The position numbers and the translations under genes were made by a program. 64,000 nucleotides of DNA from Streptomyces sp. NBC_01260 (GTDB taxonomy: Bacteria; Actinomycetota; Actinomycetes; Streptomycetales; Streptomycetaceae): the NCBI RefSeq assembly GCF_036226405.1, contig NZ_CP108464.1, positions 6,138,001-6,202,000 on the forward strand. The letters run 5' to 3'. Under the pieces are notes generated by a model. The model had not been told where the DNA came from, did no database searches, and worked only from the letters and a program-made list of their open reading frames with translations. Position 1 is the stretch's first letter. Every line of letters begins with the position of its first letter. Of the stretch, positions 52,991 through 62,110 are shown in pieces.

Positions 52991-53389
52991 ATGCCAAGAA
53001 TGCGGAGTGTCGGCCTCGTCGCAGCAGCCGTGGGTGCACTGCTTTTCGGCGGCGCTAGCGCGGCCGGCGCGGGCAGCTACAACGGCTCCTGCGAGAGCGC
53101 CGGCGGCGAGATCTGCCTGTACCGCAACTACGAGTTCGCCGGCGGGCTGTACGACACGGTCTACAGCAAGACGAACTACGACGGCTCGACCTACTACGGC
53201 ACTTCCACGCTGATCGACAACACCCTGTCGTCAGCCAAGAACATGGACATGGTCAACAACGTCGGGTTCTACGCCGGCAAGAACTACACGGGAACCCTGG
53301 AGTACCTCCCGGCCGGCCTGTGGCTCCGCTCCGGCGACGACACCGCGTCGTCGCACTGCTTCAGCAGCAACGCCTACTGCCCGATCTGA
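52991..53389 (+). CDS. secreted I36 family (SMPI-like) peptidase inhibitor, copy 1
   Basis: A 132-aa protein. Signal peptide 'VGLVAAAVGALLFGGASAAG', then a beta/gamma-crystallin-type domain with 'EICLYRNYEFAGGLYDTVYS' and 'STLIDNTLSSAKN'. It ends 'SSHCFSSNAYCPI', with four Cys for two disulphides. This is the plan of Streptomyces metalloproteinase inhibitor (SMPI). It is the most divergent of three tandem copies. Confidence 0.82.
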   Translation: MPRMRSVGLVAAAVGALLFGGASAAGAGSYNGSCESAGGEICLYRNYEFAGGLYDTVYSKTNYDGSTYYGTSTLIDNTLSSAKNMDMVNNVGFYAGKNYTGTLEYLPAGLWLRSGDDTASSHCFSSNAYCPI

Positions 53390-53413
53390 CCGATCCGACT
53401 GAAGGAGTCCACT

Positions 53414-53836
53414 GTGAGGAACTTCAAGAGAACCGCGGCGGTCCTGGCTGCCGCGGGTGCGCTGCTCGCCGGTGCCGCCGGGACCGCCAGTGCCGGTAGC
53501 TACAACGGCTCCTGCGAGAGCGCGGGCGGCGAGATCTGTCTGTACCGCTACGCGAACTTCGGCGGCAGTCTCTACGACACGGTCTACAGCAAGACGAACT
53601 ACAGCGGCTCCACTTACTACGGCACCTCGGTGCTGATCGACAACACGATCTCCTCGGTCAAGAACCGCGACTACATCAACTCCATCGATGTCTTCACCGG
53701 CCAGAACTACACCGGCCTGCAGGTGCACGCCGACCCGGGCCTGGACCTGTGGGACATGGCGGTCTTCTGGGACGGCGCCACGGACGACGCGATCTCCTCC
53801 CACTGCTTCAGCAGCAACGCCTACTGCCCGTCCTGA
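53414..53836 (+). CDS. secreted I36 family (SMPI-like) peptidase inhibitor, copy 2
   Basis: A 140-aa protein starting at GTG with GAAGGAG upstream. Signal peptide 'AAVLAAAGALLAGAAGTASA'; mature domain with 'CLYRYANFGGSLYDTVYS' and 'DNTISSVKNRDYINSIDVFT', ending 'HCFSSNAYCPS'. Its first 300 bp are almost identical to copy 3 at the DNA level, differing at only a few positions, so the duplication is recent or the two are kept alike by gene conversion. It is secreted and likely inhibits extracellular proteases. Confidence 0.82.
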   Translation: MRNFKRTAAVLAAAGALLAGAAGTASAGSYNGSCESAGGEICLYRYANFGGSLYDTVYSKTNYSGSTYYGTSVLIDNTISSVKNRDYINSIDVFTGQNYTGLQVHADPGLDLWDMAVFWDGATDDAISSHCFSSNAYCPS

Positions 53837-53861
53837 CCCGTCTGACGAGGAGGAATCCACT

Positions 53862-54275
53862 GTGAGGAACTTCAAGAGAACCGCGGCGGTCCTGGCTGCC
53901 GCGGGTGCGCTGCTCGCCGGTGCCGCCGGGACCGCCAGTGCCGGTAGCTACAACGGCTCCTGCGAGAGCGCGGGCGGCGAGATCTGTCTGTACCGCAACG
54001 CGAACTTCGGCGGCAGTCTCTACGACACGGTCTACAGCAAGACGAACTACAGCGGCTCCACTTACTACGGCACCTCGGTGCTGATCGACAACACGATCTC
54101 CTCGGTCAAGAACCGCGACTACGTCAACTCCATCGATGTCTACACCGGCCAGAACTACACGGGCGCCCGGACGCACGCCGGCCCGGGCCTGGATCTGTGG
54201 GACATGGCGGTCTTCGGGGACGACAACGCGGTCTCCTCCCACTGCTTCGAGAACAACGCCTACTGCCCCGGATGA
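53862..54275 (+). CDS. secreted I36 family (SMPI-like) peptidase inhibitor, copy 3
   Basis: A 137-aa protein from GTG 53862 with GAGGAGG upstream. The signal peptide is identical to copy 2; the domain has 'CLYRNANFGGSLYDTVYS' and 'DNTISSVKNRDYVNSIDVYT' and ends 'HCFENNAYCPG'. Differences from copy 2 are concentrated in the last 35 residues. Its stop overlaps the start of the following lipoprotein gene, so the two are cotranscribed. Confidence 0.82.
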   Translation: MRNFKRTAAVLAAAGALLAGAAGTASAGSYNGSCESAGGEICLYRNANFGGSLYDTVYSKTNYSGSTYYGTSVLIDNTISSVKNRDYVNSIDVYTGQNYTGARTHAGPGLDLWDMAVFGDDNAVSSHCFENNAYCPG

Positions 54276-55243
54276 TGATCACACGGAACAGAACGGGCGG
54301 GCTGCTGCTCGTCGCCGCTCTCGTCTGGACGGCCGCGGGGTGTTCGTCCGGCGACAACCCCGGGGTTTCCGCCGCCAACGCGCAGGCGTACACGTCGCAG
54401 CCGTCGAAGACCTGGGGCGGCGTGGCGATCAGCCTGCCCGTGAACTCGTACACGGTTACCGCCCAGGAACGGGAGGTGCTCAGCCAGGCCGTCGCCACTC
54501 TGGCGAACGACTGCATGAAGGAGTACGGCTTCGACTGGCCGGCTCCGCTGCCGCCGTCGCCCCGGAACCTGAACGCCAACGCCCGTCTCTACGGGGTGAC
54601 CGACCCCCAGTCGGTGGCCGTCTTCGGCTACCATCCCCCGCTTCCGAAGGGGATGACGGCCCGCCAGGCCGAGCAGGAGACCGTCAAGCAGCGCGCACAC
54701 TACGCGAACGTCTCGCCAGCCGCGATGACGCTCTACAAGGGCGACGGCCCGTCGTCGGTGAAGGGCAAGAACGTCCCCAAGGGCGGCTGCCTCGGTGAGA
54801 CGCGCCGGAAGCTGGGCCTGAGCGATGCTGCCACCATCGACGCCACTTTCAACAAGGTGAACCTCCAGGCCTCGCAGCAGGCGGCCAACAGCGCCCGGGT
54901 CAGCAGCCTCAACCGGCGCTGGGCCGCGTGCATGAAGGAGTCGGGGTACCACTACGAGGACCCGCTGGCGGCCGCCGGTGATCCGGCGTGGACGGCGGGC
55001 GAGGGGGGCGAGGGAAGCCAGGACAGCGACGCCGCGGGAACGGCGAAGCCGCGGGAGATCACCGTCGCCTCCAAGGATGTGAAGTGCAAGCAGCGGGTGG
55101 ACTACGTCCGCGTCCACTCGGCGGTGGAGGCCGAGTTCCAGAACAAGCTGATCGAGAAGAACGTCACGGCGCTGTCCGCGGCCCGTGACACCTGGAAGTC
55201 GGCGCTCACCAAGGCGAACGAGCTCATGGGCAAGAGGGGCTGA
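54272..55243 (+). CDS. secreted lipoprotein, function unknown
   Basis: A 323-aa protein. Lipobox 'LLLVAALVWTAAGC' (Cys about residue 24) followed by 'SSGDNPGVSAAN'. Two repeated features, 'LANDCMKEYGFDWPAPLP' and 'RWAACMKESGYHYEDPL', each give a CMKExG motif seen in actinobacterial lipoproteins of unknown role. The C-terminal part is a charged helix ('EAEFQNKLIEKNVTALSAAR'). ATG 54272 or 54275 overlaps the inhibitor stop. It sits on the outer face of the membrane. Confidence 0.75.
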   Translation: MMITRNRTGGLLLVAALVWTAAGCSSGDNPGVSAANAQAYTSQPSKTWGGVAISLPVNSYTVTAQEREVLSQAVATLANDCMKEYGFDWPAPLPPSPRNLNANARLYGVTDPQSVAVFGYHPPLPKGMTARQAEQETVKQRAHYANVSPAAMTLYKGDGPSSVKGKNVPKGGCLGETRRKLGLSDAATIDATFNKVNLQASQQAANSARVSSLNRRWAACMKESGYHYEDPLAAAGDPAWTAGEGGEGSQDSDAAGTAKPREITVASKDVKCKQRVDYVRVHSAVEAEFQNKLIEKNVTALSAARDTWKSALTKANELMGKRG

Positions 55244-55436
55244 CGGCCCTGGGGTGAGAACCGCGCCCCAGACCGTTTCGCTCACCGGCCTCTGCGCACG
55301 ACCGACCAGCCACGTCGGATCGTCCGGAGCACCGTGCCGGTGAGCGGCCCCCGTCGACGCATCGGGCCTTCGCGGTCCGCACCGCGCTACGGCGGCCCGC
55401 GATGACCTTCGTCGCGGACACACCCTCGGCCAGGGC

Positions 55437-56198
55437 TCAGGCGGAGCCTTCGTCCATCGCGAGCGTGCTCCGGATGCCGTGCCGCACGAAAGCGCGTGCC
55501 TGTTCCCCCCGCCGGACGCGCTCCGCCTGGCTGATCGGCACGGGAACCGCGTACCGGCGCTCGCGGATGTCGCGGACCAGGTCCGTGGGCGCACCGAGGT
55601 CCAGCAGTTCCGTCAGTGCCTCGCCCTTCGTGATCATCCGCCCGTCGCGCAGCGTGACCGCGGCGCGGGCCAGGACCAGCGGGCCGAGGTCCACCCAGAT
55701 GTCCTGGAGCCAGAGGTGCGGTCTGCCGGTGGCCGCGAGCCAGTACTCCCGCAGGTCGCGCCGGATGTAGTCCTCCAACTGCCCGGGGAGGAGCGGCGGG
55801 AGCAGCTGAGCGGGTGGCGGTCCGTGGAGGGCGAGTCCGCCGTCGAGCAACTCCCGGCGGGTGACCGGGGTGACCGGGCGCTCCAGGATCATGCCGTGTG
55901 CCCAGGTGACATGGTCCGCCTCGGCCTCGGCGAGCGATGTCCTGGGCATGTACGAGCAGTGCAGCCTGGCCGCGGCCGGCTCCTCGTCCAGCAGCCGCTG
56001 GTGAACCTCCGCCAGCCGCTCCCGCTGCGCCGCCTCCAGCGGGCTCTCGACCACGGCGATGAGGTCGAGATCGCTCCGCCCCTCCTGGAAGTCGCCGAGC
56101 GCGAGCGAGCCGTGCGCCCAGACGGCCACCGCCGCCACCACCGGCCGTACATCGGCGACGAACCGCTTGAGCACCTGATCCGTTTCGGTCGCCGTCAT
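55437..56198 (-). CDS. nucleotidyltransferase-domain protein (AadA-like)
   Basis: A 253-aa protein. The polymerase-beta-type active site is 'VWAHGSLALGDFQEGRSDLD' followed by 'LIAVV' (GS...DxD, residues about 29-46). The C-terminal half resembles the helical domain of aminoglycoside adenylyltransferases ('LARAAVTLRDGRMITKGEAL'). It could modify an aminoglycoside or another small molecule; the substrate is not predictable. It faces the lipoprotein gene. Confidence 0.75.
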   Translation of the reverse strand: MTATETDQVLKRFVADVRPVVAAVAVWAHGSLALGDFQEGRSDLDLIAVVESPLEAAQRERLAEVHQRLLDEEPAAARLHCSYMPRTSLAEAEADHVTWAHGMILERPVTPVTRRELLDGGLALHGPPPAQLLPPLLPGQLEDYIRRDLREYWLAATGRPHLWLQDIWVDLGPLVLARAAVTLRDGRMITKGEALTELLDLGAPTDLVRDIRERRYAVPVPISQAERVRRGEQARAFVRHGIRSTLAMDEGSA

Positions 56199-56378
56199 GA
56201 CCGGGATTCTCGCAGGGCGCCCTGCCGGACGCCACGGTTCCGCGCGATCACGACCCGCTGCCGGAAGGTCCCTGACGTACCGTCCGGACGCGGCCCCGTT
56301 GCCCGTAACCGTGTTGCGCCGCTGTGCCCGGTTCCGCGACAGCTGCGGACCCAGCGCCTTTTCCCACTGCCGCCGGGG

Positions 56379-56768
56379 TCAGCGACGGTTCGGGCCATGG
56401 CTCAGGACATTGATGACGCGGCCGTTCGGATCACGTACGAAGAAGCGGCGCACGCCCCATTCCTCGTCGTGCGGGCCGTACACGATCTCCGCTCCGGCGC
56501 TCACCAGCGCTGTGTGCGCCGCGTCCACGTCCGTCACCTCCACGCTCATGTCCGGGGTGACCGGTGCGGTCTTGTCGGCGGTCATGACACTGACCTGGGC
56601 GGCGGGTTGCGAGGGTGAGGCGAGCGTCATGATCCAGCCCTGGTTCATGACCTCCTCGAACCCCAGCAGCCCGTAGAACGCGGCATTGGCCCGCATGGCG
56701 TCGGCCTCGCCGTCGGGACCCGGGCCCGCTTCGACGGGGATGTTGGGGACGACACGCTGGACGGCCAT
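56379..56768 (-). CDS. VOC family (glyoxalase/bleomycin-resistance-like) protein
   Basis: A 129-aa protein with one betaalphabetabetabeta pair: 'RANAAFYGLLGFEEVMNQGW', 'PDMSVEVTDVDAAHTALVSA' and 'GVRRFFVRDPNGRVINVLSH'. The expected metal ligands are only partly present, so enzyme activity is uncertain. It is monocistronic. Confidence 0.82.
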   Translation of the reverse strand: MAVQRVVPNIPVEAGPGPDGEADAMRANAAFYGLLGFEEVMNQGWIMTLASPSQPAAQVSVMTADKTAPVTPDMSVEVTDVDAAHTALVSAGAEIVYGPHDEEWGVRRFFVRDPNGRVINVLSHGPNRR

Positions 56769-56914
56769 CGGCTGCTCCTGTCACGTAACTGACTTCGTGT
56801 CACCGACAGTACGGGCGGCGTGGACGGGCTGTGTACCTCCGCACCAGCAGGGCCGCACGGCCCATTCCCGACCGCCCGGTCTGCTTTCGGCCGCCAAGCA
56901 GCCGGTTCAGGCGT

Positions 56915-57577
56915 TCAGTTGAGGGTGCCGACCTGGCTGGGTACGGTTTCGAGGGTGCGAAGCAGACGCTCACCGCGATCTTCGGCCATATCCAGAGTGG
57001 CCAGAACGGCCGGTGTCGAGATGCTCGGCAGGACGTAGTGCAGCAGGACCGAGATGCGCCGGCCGAGGTCCTCGCGGTTGGACAGGACCTGGGACATCAC
57101 CTGGATCCCCGAGAAGGAACCGGCCAGCATCTCGGCGGTTTCGCCCGGGTCGACGTGCGGCAGCAGCTCGCCCTGGCCCTTCGCGGCCCGCAGCAGATGT
57201 TCGAGCCGGTCTATCCAGGCACGGAAGGGCGTGCCCCGGTCGAGCCCCTCCACGGCCTGGTCCATGGCCAGGCCGACACTGGCCCGTACCAGCGGCTCAT
57301 GGCGCAGACGGTGGGCGAGGATCATTCCCTGGTCCACCAGCTCCTGGAGCTTGGTCAGCTGCGCGGGCAGCGGGTCGCTGTGCAGCTGTATGTCCATCAC
57401 CCCGAGCGCGAGATCCTCCTTCGAGGCGAAGTGGAAGTAGAGCGCGCCCTTGGTCACCCCCGCCCGCGCGAGGATCTCGCTGATGGTGGCGCTGCTGTAG
57501 CCCCGCTCGTCGAACACCTCGGCGGCCGCCACCAGGATCGACCGTCGGGTCTGGATCGCGCGCGCCTGTTGTGCCAT
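56915..57577 (-). CDS. ScbR/ArpA-type gamma-butyrolactone receptor (TetR family)
   Basis: A 220-aa protein. N-terminal TetR helix-turn-helix: 'ILVAAAEVFDERGYSSATIS', then 'EILARAGVTKGALYFHFASK' and 'EDLALGVM'. The C-terminal ligand domain has 'LTKLQELVDQGMILAHRLRH' and 'GTPFRAWIDRLEHLLRAAKG', as in ScbR, ArpA and BarA. It is divergent from an AfsA/ScbA homologue, the classic autoregulator pair: the receptor represses both promoters until butyrolactone binds. It ends 'LRTLETVPSQVGTLN'. Confidence 0.88.
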   Translation of the reverse strand: MAQQARAIQTRRSILVAAAEVFDERGYSSATISEILARAGVTKGALYFHFASKEDLALGVMDIQLHSDPLPAQLTKLQELVDQGMILAHRLRHEPLVRASVGLAMDQAVEGLDRGTPFRAWIDRLEHLLRAAKGQGELLPHVDPGETAEMLAGSFSGIQVMSQVLSNREDLGRRISVLLHYVLPSISTPAVLATLDMAEDRGERLLRTLETVPSQVGTLN

Positions 57578-57628
57578 CAGCTTCTCTCTAGTGGTGGCGG
57601 GGTCGGTGTCTCATGGGGTTGGCTGGAA

Positions 57629-57656
57629 AGTAAAACCGGGCTGTCAGTATCTTACT
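57629..57656. promoter_or_regulatory. candidate autoregulatory element for the ScbR-like repressor
   Basis: A 28-bp imperfect palindrome bounded by AGTAA (57629-57633) and TTACT (57652-57656) lies in the 125-bp gap between the divergent receptor and AfsA-like genes. Its position and AT-rich arms fit an ARE-type operator, but the match to known boxes is only partial. Confidence 0.4.
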
Positions 57657-57702
57657 GCGGGGCGGCTCGGCTCTATGACTCGGATCCTCCTGGGGGAACT
57701 TC

Positions 57703-58767
57703 ATGGTTCAGATCACCTCACGCAGTGCTTCGGTGCCGGCCGGGATCGTCGGGGCCGAGGGGACCACTGGTCACGCCGAGGCCCCCGGCGGAGCTCCGGA
57801 CTCCGCCACCGCCGCCGGAATGGAGCAACCGGTGCGAAGAGGGAGCTCCCAGGAACGCCTGAGACAGCTGGTCCACCGGCCCGACGCGCAGGACGTCTTT
57901 CCCACCGGACTGACCAGGCTGACCGACTCCCAGTTCTCGGTGTCGGCCCACTGGCCGCGGTCCCACCGCTTCTTCGCCCCGGTCGCGGGCCGCCACCAGG
58001 ACCCCCTCCTGATCGCGGAGACCATGCGGCAGACCACCATGCTGATCGCGCACGCCGAGTTCGGTGTACCCCTCGGAGACGCCTTCGTGATGTGGGAACT
58101 GCGCTACGTCTCCGAGGCCGAGCGCCTCGTTCTGGGCGAGGAACCCTGGGACATCACGGTGGACGTGTCCTGCTCCCGGATACAGCGCCGCGGCCGGAGC
58201 CTGGGCTCCATGCACCTGGAACTCCTCCTGCACCGCCGCGGCACCGTACTGGCCTCCGGCGGCGGGCGGATCAGCTGCACCTCGGCGAGGGCGTACCAGC
58301 GGGTGCGCGGTGACCGCGGCGCCATGCTCGGCGCGCGCATACCCCTCCTGCCCGCCGTCGCTCCCCGCACGGTGGGCAGGACCTCCGAGCAGGACGTCGT
58401 TCTCGCGCCCGCGGCGGCCCCCGGCACCTGGGCGCTGCGGCTCGACACCCGGCATCCGACACTGTTCAGTCACGCCAACGACCACGTGCCGGGCATTTTG
58501 CTGCTGGAGGCCGCCCGGCAGGCCGCCCAGGCCGCCTCTCCCGGCCGCACCTTCCTCCCGACATCGATACAGGCCGACTTCCTCCAGTACGTGGAACTCG
58601 ACCGTCCCTGCTGGATCGAGGCCCTGCCCGTCCCCGCCGACGGCACCTCGCCCGCCGGGGTACGCATACGGGCCGTCCAGAACGACGAACCCGCCTTCAT
58701 CTGCACCCTCCGCACGCCGGATCTCCTTCAGGCCGGCCTCAGCGACACCCGGAGCCGCCGCCCATGA
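57703..58767 (+). CDS. AfsA/ScbA-type gamma-butyrolactone synthase
   Basis: A 354-aa protein with two AfsA domains. The first has 'TGLTRLTDSQFSVSAHWPRS' and 'HQDPLLIAETMRQTTMLIAH'; the second has 'SHANDHVPGILLLEAARQAA' and 'SIQADFLQYVELDRPCWIEA'. AfsA-type enzymes condense a beta-keto acyl chain with dihydroxyacetone phosphate to start butyrolactone synthesis. The first 45 residues are a poorly conserved extension; a later start is possible. It overlaps the next gene by 4 bp. Confidence 0.9.
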   Translation: MVQITSRSASVPAGIVGAEGTTGHAEAPGGAPDSATAAGMEQPVRRGSSQERLRQLVHRPDAQDVFPTGLTRLTDSQFSVSAHWPRSHRFFAPVAGRHQDPLLIAETMRQTTMLIAHAEFGVPLGDAFVMWELRYVSEAERLVLGEEPWDITVDVSCSRIQRRGRSLGSMHLELLLHRRGTVLASGGGRISCTSARAYQRVRGDRGAMLGARIPLLPAVAPRTVGRTSEQDVVLAPAAAPGTWALRLDTRHPTLFSHANDHVPGILLLEAARQAAQAASPGRTFLPTSIQADFLQYVELDRPCWIEALPVPADGTSPAGVRIRAVQNDEPAFICTLRTPDLLQAGLSDTRSRRP

Positions 58768-59696
58768 CCACGCGCATCCTCATCACCGGCGCGGCCGGAT
58801 TCGTCGGCAGCCGGGTGGCCGCCGCCGCTCGCGCCACACCCGGTGTCAGCCTCCGGCTGATGACCCACCGGACCGAGCTCGACGCCTCGGCCGCCGGCCC
58901 CGGCGTCGAGACGGTCCACGGGGATCTCGCCGATCCCGGGACGCTGCGCGGCAGCTGCGAGGGCGTCGATGCCGTGATCCACTGCGCGTCACACATCGGC
59001 TCCGGTGAGCAGACCGCCCGGACCGTCAACGAACACGGCACCCGGGCCCTGGTCGACGAGGCCGTCCGCAGCGGCGTCGGCCGGATCGTCCAGCTGAGCA
59101 CCGCGTCCGTCTACGGCCGGGGCCCCTTCACGGCGCTGCTCCCCGGTATGGCCGAACCGGCCCCCGCCTCGGCCACCAGCCTGACCCGGGCCGCCGCCGA
59201 ACAGCACGTCCTCGCGGCCGGGGGGGCCGTCCTGCGCCCGCACATCGTCCACGGGGCGGGGGACCGGTGGGCGATCCCCGGACTGGTCGCCCTGCTGCGT
59301 TACCTGTCGGCCGGGCCCGTCGGCTGCGACGCCCGTCATTCGATGATCGACGTGGGGACGCTGGGCCGTGCGCTGCTCGGGGCGGCGCTCTCCCCGAAGC
59401 AGCCGGCCGGCGTCTACCACGTGAACCATCCGCAGCCGGTGACCTGTTCGGAGCTGCTGTCGGAGGTCCTCACCGGACTCGCGCTGCCGTGGGCGCGGAC
59501 GGAGATCGGACTGGACGAGGCCCGCGCCCGGCTGGCCGGTGTCCCGTACGCCAAGCACCATTTCGAGATGCTCACCGTGGACCACTGGTTCGCCGACGAG
59601 CGGGTCTGGGGGGACTTCGACTGCGCACCAGGTCCGGACTTCCGTACGTCCTTCGCCGAACACGCCCCCTGGTACCGGAAGTTCCTCAGCCGCTGA
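58764..59696 (+). CDS. NAD-dependent epimerase/dehydratase-type reductase
   Basis: A 310-aa extended SDR protein. Nucleotide-binding 'ILITGAAGFVGSRVAAAARA', 'GVDAVIHCASHIG' and a Ser of 'VQLSTASVYGRG'; the catalytic Tyr-x3-Lys appears altered in 'SATSLTRAAAEQHVLA' (Thr/Arg), which is odd. It is coupled to the AfsA-like gene (ATGA), so it probably processes the butyrolactone or butenolide precursor. The altered active site may mean a different chemistry. Confidence 0.8.
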   Translation: MTTRILITGAAGFVGSRVAAAARATPGVSLRLMTHRTELDASAAGPGVETVHGDLADPGTLRGSCEGVDAVIHCASHIGSGEQTARTVNEHGTRALVDEAVRSGVGRIVQLSTASVYGRGPFTALLPGMAEPAPASATSLTRAAAEQHVLAAGGAVLRPHIVHGAGDRWAIPGLVALLRYLSAGPVGCDARHSMIDVGTLGRALLGAALSPKQPAGVYHVNHPQPVTCSELLSEVLTGLALPWARTEIGLDEARARLAGVPYAKHHFEMLTVDHWFADERVWGDFDCAPGPDFRTSFAEHAPWYRKFLSR

Positions 59697-59735
59697 AGGG
59701 CCGCCGGTGGGCGGGCACGCACCCCGGCCGGTGCC

Positions 59736-60620
59736 TCACGCCCCGGCCGGTGCCGGGATCCTGGTGCCCGTCCCGCTCACCCGTACCCGGGTGTCGCCCG
59801 CCCGCAGGGTGACGGTGAGCGTGCCGGGCCGGCCCATGTCCTCGCCCTGGTGGAGGGTCAGCCCGGCGGCGTCCGGGACCAGGGACAGGGCGCGCAGATA
59901 CGCGCCGAAGGCGGCGGCCGCCGCACCCGTCGCCGGGTCCTCGACCACCCCGCCGACCGGGAACGGGTCGCGGACGTGGAAGACGCTGTCCGAGGCCCGC
60001 CACACCAGTTGCAGCGTGATCAGGTCCAGCCGGTGCATGAGGGATTCGAGGCGCGCGAAGTCGTAGTCGAGCGCGGCCAGCCGCTCACGGGTCGCGGCGG
60101 CCAGCACCAGATGCCGGGCACCCGCGTAGGCGATACGGGGCGGCAGGGCCGGGTCGAGATCGGCGGCCGGCCAGTCCAGGGCGGCCAGCGCCTCCGTCAG
60201 ATCGTCCGGGGCGATGTCCGTGACATGCGGTTCCACGCTGGTGAGGGTGGCCCGCAGCTCGGTGCCCTCGCGGACGACGGTGACCGGCACCGGTCCGGCG
60301 GCGGTGGCGAACTCCAGGTCCCCGGGGCCGTCCCGTTCGGCGAGGGCCAGGGCTGTCGCGACGGTGGCGTGCCCGCAGAAGGGGACCTCGGCCTTCGGGC
60401 TGAAGTAGCGGATCGCGTAGCCGCGTGCGCCCGGCGCCGCCGCCTCGGTCCGCCCGGTCAGGAAAGCCGACTCGCTGTAACCGAGATCCGCCGCCACGGC
60501 GAGCATCGCCGTCTCGTCGAGACCGGACGCGTCCAGCACGACGCCGGCCGGATTGCCGCCCTCCGGGTCGGCGGAGAAGGCGGTGTAGCGCAGGACCGGG
60601 GAGTGGGAGGGCTCGCTCAT
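59736..60620 (-). CDS. PhzF-family isomerase/epimerase
   Basis: A 294-aa protein. 'YTAFSADPEGGNPAGVVLDA' and 'GYSESAFLTG' at the N-terminus carry the catalytic acidic residue region of PhzF. 'IRYFSPKAEVPFCGHATVAT' is the central signature; 'EDPATGAAAAAFGAYL' is the C-terminal one. The substrate is unknown; such proteins act on small aromatic or amino-acid-like metabolites. ATG at 60620. It converges with the reductase gene. Confidence 0.88.
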   Translation of the reverse strand: MSEPSHSPVLRYTAFSADPEGGNPAGVVLDASGLDETAMLAVAADLGYSESAFLTGRTEAAAPGARGYAIRYFSPKAEVPFCGHATVATALALAERDGPGDLEFATAAGPVPVTVVREGTELRATLTSVEPHVTDIAPDDLTEALAALDWPAADLDPALPPRIAYAGARHLVLAAATRERLAALDYDFARLESLMHRLDLITLQLVWRASDSVFHVRDPFPVGGVVEDPATGAAAAAFGAYLRALSLVPDAAGLTLHQGEDMGRPGTLTVTLRAGDTRVRVSGTGTRIPAPAGA

Positions 60621-60682
60621 GTGCCGCACAACCGTGGCGCGGTCCGGGGTATTCCCACAGGTCCCGGACCGCGCCGGCCGGC

Positions 60683-61150
60683 TCAGTGGCAGTTCTTGGT
60701 GCCCTTGCCCGACTTCGTCCAGGAGCAGGAGTCCAGCAGCTTGCCGTTCGGCTTGATCAGCCGCGCCTTGTCACCGGTGTTGTTCCAGACGTACGAACCG
60801 CGGTTCCAGTACACATGGCCGGAGCTGACCTTGCCCCTGCCGGTGTGGACCTTGACGGTCTTGCCCGCGCTGACGTTGTAGCTGCCGAAGGTGAAGGTGT
60901 AGCCGGTGTTGTCCTTGAGCTTGTAGCCCTTGAGCTGCACCTTCGACTTGGTGTTGTTGTGGATCTCGACCCATTCGGCGTTGAGCGAGCTGTTGGAGCG
61001 GGTGTCCTTGCCGGGGCTGTCGTACTGGATCTTGCCGAGGTGCACTCCGCCCTGGTGCGCGGCGGCCGAGGCCGGCGCCGCGACGAGCAGCGAGCCGGCG
61101 AGGGCGGTGGTTGCGGCCAGAGCGAGAGGCGCCGCGGTGCGTATGCGCAT
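60683..61150 (-). CDS. secreted lamin-tail domain protein
   Basis: A 155-aa protein. Signal peptide 'LALAATTALAGSLLVAAPAS'. The mature part is one LTD-type beta-sandwich: 'SSLNAEWVEIHNNTKSKVQL', 'GYTFTFGSYNVSAGKTVKVH' and 'DKARLIKPNGKLLDSCSW', Lys-rich. The function of bacterial secreted lamin-tail proteins is not established; wall or nucleic-acid binding is possible. Confidence 0.82.
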   Translation of the reverse strand: MRIRTAAPLALAATTALAGSLLVAAPASAAAHQGGVHLGKIQYDSPGKDTRSNSSLNAEWVEIHNNTKSKVQLKGYKLKDNTGYTFTFGSYNVSAGKTVKVHTGRGKVSSGHVYWNRGSYVWNNTGDKARLIKPNGKLLDSCSWTKSGKGTKNCH

Positions 61151-61336
61151 TCCGTGTTCCTTATGTGGAGTTCCGGTGAAGAGCAGTGAGCATAAGGGCA
61201 GCGCGCGCTTGCCGGACCGGCTGGGGAGTCTTTCCAGCCGATTTTGGTCGCTTCGACGTGATGGTTGATCAGTTCTGTTTCTTTTGAGGGCTGTTCTCGA
61301 CCGGTTCAGCTGAGTCTGGCCGGCTCCGGTCGACGG

Positions 61337-62110
61337 TCAGCCTCGGCCCACGTACGGCATGGCCGTCGCCAGTACCGTTGCGAACTGGACGTTCGCCTCC
61401 AGCGGCAGCTCCGCCATGTGGACCACGGTCCGCGCCACGTCCGCGGCCGCCATCACCGGCTCCACGGCCAGCTCGCCGTTGGCCTGGAGGATTCCGGTCC
61501 GCATCCGCTCGGTCATCTCGGTCGCCGCGTTGCCGATGTCGATCTGCCCGCAGGCGATCCGGTACGGGCGCCCGTCCAGCGACAGCGACTTCGTGAGGCC
61601 GGTCAGCGCGTGCTTGGTCGCGGTGTAGGCGACCGAGTGCGGGCGCGGCGCGTGCGCGGAGACCGAGCCGTTGTTGATGATCCGTCCGCCCTGCGGGTCC
61701 TGCTCCTTCATCTGGCGGTACGCCGCCTGCGCGCACAGGAACGCCCCCGTCAGGTTCACGTCGACCACCGTGCGCCAGTCGTCGTACGCGAGGTCCTCGA
61801 CCGGCACGCCGCCCGGACCGAAGGTGCCCGCGTTGTTGAAGAGCAGATCGAGACGGCCGAAGGACTCGCGCACCGAGGAGAAGAGCGCGTCCACCTCCCC
61901 GGGGTGCGAGACGTCGGTGGGAACGGTGATCACCCGGGCGTGCTCACCGGCCAGTTCGGCGGTCCCGGTGAGCGGTTCGGGGCGGCGGCCCGCCAGCGCC
62001 ACCGACCAGCCGGCGCCGGTCAGGGCGAGGGCCACCGCACGGCCGATCCCGGAGCCCGCGCCCGTGACCACGGCCGTCTTCGTCTCGGAGTTCAACAGTT
62101 TGTTGCTCAT
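61337..62110 (-). CDS. short-chain dehydrogenase/reductase
   Basis: A 257-aa classical SDR. The NAD(P) site is '[20 protein letters not shown]' and '[10 protein letters not shown]'. The active site has Ser in '[16 protein letters not shown]' and Tyr-x3-Lys in '[12 protein letters not shown]'. 'AGRRPE' after beta2 suggests NADP preference. The ATG at 62110 is chosen; residues further upstream are low complexity. Substrate unknown. Confidence 0.88.
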   Translation of the reverse strand: MSNKLLNSETKTAVVTGAGSGIGRAVALALTGAGWSVALAGRRPEPLTGTAELAGEHARVITVPTDVSHPGEVDALFSSVRESFGRLDLLFNNAGTFGPGGVPVEDLAYDDWRTVVDVNLTGAFLCAQAAYRQMKEQDPQGGRIINNGSVSAHAPRPHSVAYTATKHALTGLTKSLSLDGRPYRIACGQIDIGNAATEMTERMRTGILQANGELAVEPVMAAADVARTVVHMAELPLEANVQFATVLATAMPYVGRG

